DNA from: Leucosporidium creatinivorum
Taxonomy: Eukaryota; Basidiomycota; Microbotryomycetes; Leucosporidiales; Leucosporidiaceae
Length of the DNA stretch: 64,000 bases
NCBI GenBank assembly: GCA_001600635.1
Contig: BCKL01000001.1
Location: forward strand, 1,530,808-1,594,807
Direction: 5' to 3'
Shown: one piece after another, positions 48,547-57,710 of the stretch
Position numbering within the stretch: position 1 is the first letter of the stretch
Layout of the letters: each line of letters opens with the position of its first letter
Notes under the pieces: generated by a model
Databases searched by the model: none
The model's input: the letters and a program-made list of their open reading frames with translations, nothing else
What the model was told of the DNA's origin: nothing
Translations under genes and position numbers: made by a program

Positions 48547-50694
48547 CTAAACGTACATCATGACTAATCGACTACCAAACCCTGCTGTGGACCCCCTCCT
48601 CTGCGAGCCATCATCTGCTACCGCCGCCGGCTGCGAGTCGACCCCTCCCAGCGCCTTCAGTACTACTTCGAGCTGACGCAAGCTCACACCGTACTTGAGG
48701 CAGATCTCGTCCGTGTGGTGCGTCCCGTCCATCATGAGCGGGAGACTAGGCGGATAGCTCGGTGCACTCGGCGCAGGCTTGGCCGTGCCGTTGAGTTGAG
48801 GCGAGGGCACTGCACCCGTCATGAGAGCCGTGCGGACTGAAGGGCGAGCGGGTGCGTCGATGTGACCAAGACCGCTCGGCGTAAGCGCTCCCACAGGAGT
48901 CGCATCGTTGTTGGACGCTGACGAGGCGACCGAGGAGAAGATTGAGGAGGAAGTCTGTTGACCGGTGTAGGAAGGGCGCGGCGATTCATCGGTCGAGGGC
49001 ATCGAGTTGGGAGGGTAAGGACTAAGCGCGGTGGACGATGAGATCGTGGCTTCGGGGTAGGATGCGTTCGGCGGTCGTCGTGGCGCGCCCCCCGAAGCGT
49101 GGTGAGCGAGGGCGAGATGGTCGAGCCAGAGTGGGTAGGCGTAGACGCGGCGGAGGAAGCCTTTGATCACGCCGAACTGGATCATTCGACGCACGTCGAT
49201 GGGCATTGCGTCGAGACCGTGGAGCTCGATCCACGCCGAGAGAGTGACCGAGGCCTTGAGGCTGGAGTAAAGGGAGAGAAGGGTGGCGAAGGGTACAGGA
49301 GGGACGTCACCTGTAGCTCAAGTATTAGTGAAGCTTCTAAGCAGTCGAGTACCGCTGACCCACCTGTTCCGGAATAGACGTAGGCTTCGCACTCTGACCT
49401 CAGATCGGCCATGCCCTCTTCCTCTTCCTCGCCGTACTGTGCGACATCAGCGATTGATGGAAGTGCCGTATAGGAGTTGGAGTATTGGAACAGGTCGACG
49501 ATGATGACGGCCGAGTAGAAGCTGGGAGGCAGGAGTGTTAGCTCGGCGCGAGTTCGGCTTGAAAGCGGCTGCCAACTCACACGAGGTGCTGGATGGAGAG
49601 ACGGGCGAGATGCAAGTCGACTTCGGCGAGCTCTGCGATCCGTTTGACATGGTTGACGCCGTTGAGGAAGCTGCAGATCTGTTCGAAGCGCCTCGCGGAT
49701 CAGCGGCGAGCGAAGGGCGAGGTGGAGGCAGCGCACCTTGAACAGCGTCACGTCCCAGCTGGGGTGCTTCTTGGCCTCCAACGGCGCGATGGCTATTGGT
49801 ACATCCCAGTTGTGGATCTTGCGCGGATTGGCGTAGAACGGGGTGAGGAAGAGGTCGAGATCTGTATCGCCGATGCGAATGCTCGACTCGGAGAAGTTGT
49901 TGATGTCCATGTAGAGCTGCTCGAGTAGGTTGCCCATGGAAAAGGTCGGTGGAGGCGAAGACAGGATGGAAGACGATTCCTGTGGGTGGAAGGATAAGCG
50001 TCGAGATGAGGAGACGCAGGCTCGGCGAACTCACCTCGAGCATGCGAAGGGTTCGGCCGGTCTTGCGCACGACGGGCTCGAATGCGGAAAGCTCAGCGTC
50101 GCGCTCAAAGACGAAGCATACGTTGAAGATGAAGGCGTTTCGGTTGTAGACCTCTTTGCCCTTGGAATACTTGTCCTCGTCCACGATTCTGCCAACGGAG
50201 CCGAGAGAGGTCAGCCTGGGAAGCTGAGGCTGGATGGTGAATAGCGCACCTCTGCGGAAAGCCCACAATCTTGGATGTTCTCGTCGCTTTGGTGATGAGA
50301 TGGCCGCAGAGCTCGGGCTTTGGGATCACGAACTCGAGGATAGACGAGAAGTCGAAGAGCACCTGAGTACTGTTGAGGCCCTGCTCGGCCGAGCGAACAA
50401 TAGCATCACTCGTCCTGCTTGGACCTAGAGCAACAGGTGCGCTCTGCGGCGACAGGCTCGCCTCGGGAGCGCGGCTGGGGAAGGTGGAGAGGCGAGTAGC
50501 GACTGAGCCTTCGGGTACTTGGTGGACGATTGTGGGACCAGCGACAGGATCAAAGACAGCGTAGAGTACAGCTACGAGCCGAGGGAGGTACTGTAGGTGA
50601 AGCGTGAGCTGTACCGCGCTGGAGAACGAGATGAGACGCGAGAGCTTACGGCGCCCGACTGATCCCTCAGCTGCTCGCGCATCGACTGTGCCAT
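48547..50694 (-). CDS. NPR2: Nitrogen permease regulator 2 (GATOR1/SEACIT subunit)
   Basis: Seven or so exons. Exon 1 (MAQSMREQLRDQSGA) joins YLPRLVAVLYAVFDPVAGPT and IVHQVPEG, the longin-type start of Npr2. Next are VLFDFSSILEFVIPKPELCG, HLITKATRTSKIVGFPQR, RNAFIFNVCFVFERDAELSA, FEPVVRKTGRTLRMLE, LEQLYMDINNFSESSIRIGD, FYANPRKIHNWDVPIAIAPL, HPSWDVTLFK, and winged-helix parts MPIDVRRMIQFGVIKGFLRR, VYAYPLWLDHLALAHH. Near the C terminus is GTHHTDEICLKYGVSLRQLE, typical of the family. Npr2 with Npr3 and Iml1 inhibits TORC1 upon amino-acid shortage. A Ser/Pro-rich insertion of about 150 residues lies before the final helix pair. Divergent from the ferredoxin gene (166 bases). Confidence 0.93.
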
Positions 50695-50860
50695 CTTGGG
50701 CTCACACTCTGCAGGAATGAGCCTCTCGGAGCTGTCGAAGTGTGAAACGAGCGGAGCGGGCAGAGAGGGCAAGCCGTCGCGATTCGCTCGTCTCGAAATT
50801 CGGCGCCCCCTCTCGCTCTTGGTCTCCGACTTTGCACTCGCTCGTCACCGCATCGTCGCC

Positions 50861-51921
50861 ATGTTTTCGCGCTCTGTAGCACGTCTCATCACCGCCCGGT
50901 CGTCTCCCGCCGCGGCCGCGCGCGCTCTCGCAACCTCCGCAACCTCCCCTTCGGCAGGCGCTTCAGCTCGCCTCCTTGCTCCAGCTGCCAAGCACAACCA
51001 GCTCTTCCAACGCGCATTCTCCAACAGCGCCGGTGAGCTGCTCTCTGTAGCTCACCATATCACCTGCAGTCTGCTGACCGACGATTCGCGTCTCACCTCT
51101 TTTCGTCGACTCTGGTAGCTCTCGCTCACGGCGGAAAGGGACGGCCAAAGAAGGGAGAAGGGTCAGCAGTCATCTGCAGTACCTCTCTCTGCTCCTGCTG
51201 ACTCGCCTGGTCAACAGCATCACCCTGCACTTCAAGAAGAGCAACGGCGAGATCGAGACAGTGGAAGCCAATGAGGGGGACGATATTGTGGATGTATCGT
51301 GGGAGTGGGACCTCGACATTGAAGGTGAGCTTTATTTGCACGTTTCTGGCTGCTGCAGAGATGGCAGTGGTAGCGCACAGTATGATCTCGGAGCTGATCG
51401 TGCCCTCCCTCCCCCCCCACCCCCCGAAACCTGGTCTGCAGCCGCCTGTGAGAAGTCAATCGCCTGCTCGACATGCCATGTGATCCTCGAGGACGATATC
51501 TATGACAAGCTTGAGGAGCCTTCGGACGATGAGGTGAGTATGGCCGCTTGAGGGCATCGCCGAGCTCCTTCCGGTCAAAATGGAACGTCGCTGAGCTCTA
51601 CATCCTCCTAGAACGACATGCTGGATCTCGCATTTGGTCTCACTGATACGTAAGCTGACTCCTGCCCCTGCGCGACACTTCACGTTCAGATTATGAGCCC
51701 GCTCGCGCCGAAGCTGACAACTCTTGGTACACAGGTCGAGGCTAGGATGCCAGATCAAGGTCACCAAGGACATGGACGGAACGACCATCACTCTGCCGAG
51801 CGCAACACGTAACCTGAGGGTCGACGGTGAGCTTCGATAGCCGAGCTGGCTCTTCGGCTGCGAGCCGAGCAGTCCATCTGACCTTTCCTCGCCCATAGGT
51901 TCGAAGCCCACCCCGCACTGA
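50861..51921 (+). CDS. YAH1: Mitochondrial [2Fe-2S] ferredoxin, Yah1/adrenodoxin type
   Basis: Multi-exon gene. The N terminus (MFSRSVARLITARSSPAAAA, then LATSATSPS) is a mitochondrial presequence. The mature domain begins GITLHFKKSNGEIETVEANE, GDDIVDVSWEWDLDIE, then the cluster ligands in ACEKSIACSTCHVILEDDIY (three cysteines spaced C-x5-C-x2-C) and the fourth in SRLGCQIKVTKDMDG, with NDMLDLAFGLTDT between. It ends LRVDGSKPTPH. Yah1 transfers electrons from ferredoxin reductase for Fe-S cluster and heme A synthesis. Each exon join restores the ferredoxin consensus. One intron contains runs of C (51410-51425). Confidence 0.93.
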
Positions 51922-52269
51922 TAACACACAAGAATGAGTAGAAGGAGCTGCAAAATAGCTCCACTGTACAATACCAAGGTCAGCGCGGCTTGCGTAGAGG
52001 CTCAGCTCGGCGATCGCTCGAGGAGAGTCGGCGAGGCGGCGGTGAACGATACACAGGGAATCGAGCAGCTGCCAAACACCCTCTCCCCTTCCATCTTCTG
52101 TAGGGCTGAGACTCGGTCTCTGCCGCCGACGAAGGCCCCTGCTCGTCTTAACGTCTCAGCTTCGAGCCGGCTCCCCTTTCTCCTTCTCCATCATCTTGCT
52201 CGACTTGACGTCGCGTTCCGGCTGGCCCAACTCTCGTACAGCGCAACTCCCTGGTGGATCCACGCACGC

Positions 52270-53904
52270 TTCAACAAGCTTCTGCTTTGCTACACTACCG
52301 TCCTGCTCGCCCTCGTCGCTCCTTCCCTTCCCGTCTGCGACAGACGCAAGACTCGTCTTCTGCCCCTCCTGGATCTAGGACCCGTGGCTAGCTCCAGCTC
52401 TTGTACTACAAGTATCAACAGTACTTCCCTCTCCTGCAGGTGCGTCGATTGACGAGGCTCGGGCTGAGGGGGAGAAAGGGAGCAGAGCTGACGTTGTGAC
52501 GAGAATGCAGCAGGTCAACAATCCACTGTACTCGGAAGCAGCAGTAGGGCTTGCCGAGTAACGCTAGACGGAACCGAGGTCCACGAGATCAGCAACGCCG
52601 AAGCAGGGCGCCTCTTTCGCGCCAGCAACCTCGACAAGGAAGCTCTGCGCTCCACCATCATCACCCAAGCCGGCTCGGAAGCAACAGACATGAGTGCGGA
52701 TCAAGTCAAGGCTACCCACGAGTAAGTGCTGACCGGGCTGAACTCGGGAGATAGGAAGAAGCTGACGACCGAGCTTCGCAGGCGCTCAACCGGTCTGGCA
52801 CCGTCTCTTGGCTCGATGGATGCCACCCTCACCTCCGACATCTCCACGTCCGCTCTCCCCACCGCGTTGGCAACTGCCCCCCAAGCTAGCTCGCCAGAAG
52901 CAACGACCATCGCATCAGCTCGCTCGAGTCGACCCAAGGCCGAAACCCTATCCACCTTTACTACCTCTCGTCGGCGACCATCATCATCCCCCACCGCTCT
53001 CTCCACTTCTACCTCATCGCTTTCTACTTCCCCTTCATCCACCGTGGCGGTCAAGTCCAAGTCTCCCGAGCTCGATGCGCCAGCTTCCACATCGAACGCC
53101 GGAGCTGTCGCAGGAGCCGTCGTTGGTGCACTGGCTGGACTGGTGCTACTTCTCTTGGCTCTCTTGATCCGCAAGAGGAGAAAGCACCAAGTAGGCGACT
53201 ACTACAACGCCCATACCGGTCGGCAGCGCAACTCGGGCGGATTCTCGGTGCCCCCTCCCATCCTGAAGGGCGTTGGGACTGATGGCGGGATCGGCAGATC
53301 GCCACGAGCGGCTGATCTGGAACCCACACGAGGCGAGATCGAGGGATGGGTCGCTCGGGTCGCTCGCAACAACTCGTGGAGGCGCAAGGCCGAACGACTC
53401 CCCGAAACCCGACACTTCTACAACATAACATCCGAGGTTCCTCTACCTCCTGCCGCTCCTCCCGCCGCTCCTCCTCCACGTCTACCTCAGTCCGCCGTGC
53501 TGATGATGGCCGACACCCACCCACCCATCGCGAGCAAGCCGGGCTTGCCTCGCAAGCTCCCCGCTCGCTGCTCGCCTCCGCCCATGGTTGAAACGCCTTC
53601 CGCAACTCCCATATCACGCCCAGCTCGAGCTGTATCTCAACCTCAACGGTTCCACATCCGGCCCTCCTCTCATCTACCCTCATCAGCCTTCACGCCCGCG
53701 CCGACGGAACCCACGCCAATTCGCCTCGGCGCTCCTCTTCCTCGGATGCCTTCGCCGCACAGGTCGTCGATTGGACTGGCACGACTAGAAGAAGTCAGTG
53801 AGGATGATGAAGTTGCTGGTGGGGAGGAAGATCGGCCCCATTACTTCCAAACTCGGGAGCAGATGCCCAAGTACTCGCAGGCGAGCGGAGATCCTCGTCA
53901 ATGA
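52270..53904 (+). CDS. Type I single-pass membrane protein, 5' end unresolved
   Basis: Supported exons: up to 52439, 52545-52721, and about 52782-53904. The first contains a hydrophobic, signal-like stretch (KLLLCYTTVLLALVAPSLPV) followed by Cys/Ser/Thr sequence; the second reads RACRVTLDGTEVHEISNAEA, GRLFRASNLDKEALRSTIIT. The third starts with a Ser/Thr-rich stem and holds a membrane helix, GAVAGAVVGALAGLVLLLLA followed by LLIRKRRKH, and a Pro-rich cytoplasmic tail of about 230 residues ending SQASGDPRQ. The only ATG in frame upstream is at 51934, inside the apparent ferredoxin 3' UTR, so the true start and any first intron are uncertain. Its architecture resembles the gene at 9344-10729. 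Possibly a cell-wall sensor-like protein. Confidence 0.6.
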
Positions 53905-54055
53905 GAGGCTGCTGGCAGCTTCTGCTTATCTTCATGAGGAGAAAACATAGCTTATCTGCACTGTGAAGTAGTCCAATACCATCGAAAGAGGGCAGACAAC
54001 GAGCGCGAGCGATCGGGCAACTCGGCAATCGTCGAGGTTTCGTCCTGCAGCGAAC

Positions 54056-54127
54056 ATCGGCCAACCGTACCCTCTTAACGTCGCGTTCCTTCGCAAGGAG
54101 AAGGGACGCTTCAACAACACTCAGTGA
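54056..54127 (+). pseudogene. C-terminal remnant of the DOPA-dioxygenase-family gene
   Basis: These 24 codons, ending in a stop, match the last exon of the gene at 38365-39328 (IGQPYPLNVAFLRKEKGRFN then NTQ; first codon ATC here, ATG there). Nothing upstream continues the gene, so this is a fragment carried along at the edge of the duplication. It shows that the duplicated segment was copied from a locus where this gene is complete, that is, the left arm. Confidence 0.85.
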
Positions 54128-54447
54128 CCTTGTAGCCTTGTAACAACCAGCCCGAGCTTTCGACCTCGGCTTTGAGCTCTCTCGTTCGCTCCACTTCCCC
54201 TTCCTCGCCTTGCCTCTGCGCTGCTTTCTCTTCCCAAGATGTGCTCTGCGCTGCACTGCTGTACTGGAACAGGAAAGGGCGGTGCACACGGCTCCTGTCC
54301 GTTCTCCACTCTCCCCTCCGAGGACACCGGTCGAGAGAGACTTTTTGGGTCTGCTCGCATCTCGGCTCTTGACTTCCTCAACGCTCCCACCACATCAACA
54401 CTCAAGCAACTCCCTCCACCTCACCCANANCACACAGCAAACCCACA

Positions 54448-55456
54448 ATGGCCCCCTTCGAAGTCGACCCTAGCCCTTTCGAGGAGCCCGCTTTCCTCGA
54501 GGGACTCGAGGCTGCTGGATACCTCCAACGTCTCGACACCTCGGAGGCTCGTATCACCGCTCGGTACCAGCACGCTCTCACCAAGATGCAGTTTGCTGCT
54601 CACTCGGAGGAGTTCCTCACTCGCGCCGGCGTTCGCAAGGTGCATGGATCCACCGTCCAATTCTTCAACGAAGATCCCGTCTCGGACCCCTTCGTGCATG
54701 TCATGGTCGGATCCCTTCCCTCGGGCAGGCAGGCTCTCGTCACCCCTCACCAGTGAGTACAGAGACTTGTTTCGGCTTCGAAGAGACGATCGCCGAGCTA
54801 GGTCGCTGATCCGTTCGTGCTCGCGCTCTGCAGGCTGGCCACTTCGGGATGGACTCCCATCGGATCGCCCGANGAGGCTGATGGCACCATGCACTTCACC
54901 GTCTCGCACCCTGGCTTCTGGCCCGTCACCGTCGTTTTCGACTCGAACCCCGCCCATCTCAGTCGCGAGGACAAGGTGAGTTGCCGGTTCTCGTTGCTCT
55001 CTTACCCTCGCAAGGGAAGCCAATCATTCCTCACTACTCCAACAGTACGCTCTCGCCGACGAGGGATACGTCTCGGATGAGGCGCCCCTCCGCTCGGCTC
55101 GGGGCTCGTCCCGCGCCCGTCGCTCGTCGCGCTCCCAGCGCGCCGCTGCCTACGACTCGTCCTCCGACTCGGACCAGGACGACGGCTACGTTAGCGCTGG
55201 TGCTGGTGGAGGACTCCGTCGCTCGTCGTCTGCTGCAGGATACCGCTCGGGCCGCGACCAGTACGCCGGAGGGAGTGGAGGAGGAGGCAGGGCGAGCAGG
55301 GCAGGATCGCAGCGTCGCATGAGCTCGTACGCTTCGGANGATGCTGGATACAGTAGCGCTGCTCGCGGGGGATACGGCAGCACTGCCGACTACGCTGGCG
55401 CTGGCATTGCTCGCTCGTCCTCGAGGGCCAGGAGCTCGAGGTCGGCTCGCTACTGA
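54448..55456 (+). CDS. Unrecognised protein with folded N-terminal domain and Arg/Ser/Gly tail (paralog A)
   Basis: Three exons (54448-54752, 54834-54975, 55046-55456) encode 285 residues. The first 155 residues look folded: PFEEPAFLEGLEAAGYLQRL, DTSEARITARYQHALTKMQF, then STVQFFNEDPVSDPFVHVMV, and FWPVTVVFDSNPAH. The rest is low complexity (YVSDEAPLRSARGSSRARRS, a Gly/Tyr/Ser-rich part, and RSSSRARSSRSARY at the end). No signal peptide or membrane helix. The folded part aligns with that of the next gene. Two codons contain N (Glu or Asp at 54871-54873; a second in the tail). A further copy is probably hidden in the N run at 37260-38064. I do not recognise the family. Confidence 0.82.
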
Positions 55457-55779
55457 GCTCGGAGCAGTCCATTAGATAGATCTTGATAGTCTCCCCTATT
55501 CATCTGCAAGTATTTTAGCATCTTGCCTCACGTCCCTGCATCGACTGGAAGTTGAGCGAATTTGGGAGCGGTTGATGCGAATGCTCGGCGATGGCTTGGG
55601 CGTGAACCGGCGAGCTATCGGAGAGTTTGTACGATTGTAGGCTCGCCCGAGCTCGATCTATCCAAAACGTAGAGCTCTTCGGCAGTCTCTGTACGGCTAC
55701 AGAATCCCGCTGGGTCCTCCCGACTCGTCCTTCTCCGTGGAGGACCGAAACGGAGCTTTCCCTCCGACAACAACTTCAA

Positions 55780-57457
55780 ATGTCGCCCTCGCGATCTGGT
55801 GAGCTGCAGCCCTTCCAAAGCAGCAACAGTCACTGACCTTTACTCGCCCCCAGCCTCTGTGTCAGGCTTTTCGCCCTTCGCTCCACCGCATGAGAGCGAC
55901 CTTTCTGCGTCCGTCGACATGCTCTCTGCGCTCTCGCTGGAAGGCAGGAATGTACAGCAGGCTATTTCTCGTGGGGGGAGTGAGTACTTCACAGTACTAC
56001 AGCTCCTCCCCCTCTGACTTCGTTTGACCCAGCTCCTTCGGTCTGGAGGACGCCATCCGGCCAAGTAACAGGGACGATCGTTCAACAGGACACCGAAACA
56101 GTCGAGTTGACGTTCAAGGAAGCCGTCGAACCTCGAGTCCTCGACATGCGCCCTCCCTGCCGCGTTCGCCGAGCCGGCGCGCCTCGCTTTCGCTCCTCGC
56201 CAGGCTCCACCGCACAAACTCGAGGAGAGACCGAGGTGCAGCTTCCCAAGAGTGATGGATCGAGCGGAAGGTCGCTGAGGACTGCTACTCTATCGCCGCT
56301 GTCTATCGGAGGAGGAGGGGCCAGCGCCGAGCCAGGAGCTGGAGGCGCACAGCATCCCTTCGATGAACCCAAGTTTGCGGGCGGACTGATGGCAGCGGGA
56401 TACCTCGAAATGTTCGACATCAGTAGGAAGAAGATTAAGACGAGGTTCTCGCACGGGTTGGGCAAGGAGAACGTGAGTTGACGATGCTCGGCGCCACCTC
56501 CGCCGCCGAGAATTCAAGCTGACCCACTTGCGTACACAGCTCAAGGAGCATCTCACCACCTTTCTCGACGACAAAGACCTCAAGTCTCGAGGAGAGTACA
56601 TGATCCGCTTCATCGGGCAGCAAGACGTCCACTCCCCCTTCGTCCACATCTACACCACCACCCTCCTCCTCGACACCACTACCGTCAAGACCGTCCCTCC
56701 CTCCCTCTACACCTCCGACACTCTCACCACCTGGACCCACCTCCGTACCATCGGCAACGCCTCGCATTGGAGCGCCAAGAAGCCGAAGTTCTGGCCCCTG
56801 CGAGTGGTCCTCGAAGGCCCATCTTCCACCGACGTCGTCCCCTCCGCCGACGAGCCACCTTCCCCCGTCGAGCAACGCTCGAGGTCCAACAGGAAGAGCA
56901 GCAGGCGCGACGACGAGGACCTCCTCAGCCCCGCGACCGAGCAGAACACGAAAGCCAACTCGGCGTTCGTGAACCACCCCAAGCGGGAGGTGGTCGAGCC
57001 TCCCGAGCCTCCTCGTCCTCGTCCTCGTCTCACCCTCACTATCCCTCCTCCCCCGTCGACCCATCGCGCTTCCTCTTCGGTGCCCATGACCCCGACCATC
57101 CTCGCCTCGGTCAGGCAGCTCGGCGTGGCGGTCGCCAACTCCATCCCGCCGAACGTGCAGACCGCTGTACAGTTACAGGTCGCTGCTTTGAAGAGCTGGA
57201 TGGGGAAGCGAGGCGAAGAGGAGGATAAGGAAGATGAGGACGAGGAGCAGAGAAGGGAGAGGAGGAGGGCGAGGAGGCAAGCGAGGAGGGAGAAGGAGCG
57301 GGAGGAGGAAAGGGAGAGGATGCCGAGTAGGAGGGAGAGGGAGCGGCAGAGGAGTAGGAGTAGGGAGAGGGAGACGATCGAGTCGAGGGAGGATAGGGAG
57401 GCGAGAAGGGAGGAGAAGGAGAGGAGGAGGGACGAGCGGAGGAGAGACCGAGCTTGA
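55780..57457 (+). CDS. Unrecognised protein with the same folded domain and charged tail (paralog B)
   Basis: Exon 1 is short (55780-55798, MSPSRS plus one base), exon 2 reads SVSGFSPFAPPHESDLSASV, exon 3 TPSVWRTPSGQVTGTIVQQD, and two longer exons follow after 56474. The conserved part begins HPFDEPKFAGGLMAAGYLEM, FDISRKKIKTRFSHGLGKEN, then LKEHLTTFLDDKDLKSRGEY, QQDVHSPFVHIYTTTLLLDT and KFWPLRVVLEG. These blocks match paralog A in order and spacing (P-F-x-E-P-x-F, L-x-A-A-G-Y-L, I-x-x-R-x-x-H-x-L, PFVH, FWP). The tail is extremely rich in Arg and Glu (RRRARRQARREKEREEERER) with an SRSRER element, predicted to be a long charged helix. Function unknown. Confidence 0.78.
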
Positions 57458-57710
57458 GGTGGAGGGTACGTGGTAGCTTATCTGCAAGGGTGTAAGATCA
57501 ATCGGGACTCTTAAAGCATTAAAGCAGCCGCTCGGTCGTTCAGCGAGCCTTCTCAGCTCTCTTCGCTCTCCCCGCCGCCGCCGAGACGAAACGATAGATG
57601 AATCCTTGGAAGGACATGTTCTTTTTGCAGAGCGACGTTGAGTCAGCACTTGAGTAACAACGTTGAAGTGGAGGTTCGGTGCGTAAGTGAGGGGCGAGGG
57701 GCAGAACCGT

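Larger units (their letters stand above)
54056..55595 (+). repeat. Inverted duplication, right arm
   Basis: Reverse-complement partner of 37165-38434, about 15.6 kb away. It includes the dioxygenase remnant, about 320 bases of upstream sequence and the complete gene 54448-55456. Four isolated N bases (54428, 54430, 54873, 55339) occur only in this arm, in the part that is masked in the other arm. Homology stops at 55595. Confidence 0.9.

Noticed and set aside
51934-52452. A 172-codon open frame starting just after the ferredoxin stop
   Set aside because: Only its last part is supported as an exon of the membrane protein at 52270-53904. The N-terminal part has no similarity and lies in what should be the ferredoxin 3' UTR, so I did not accept 51934 as the start.
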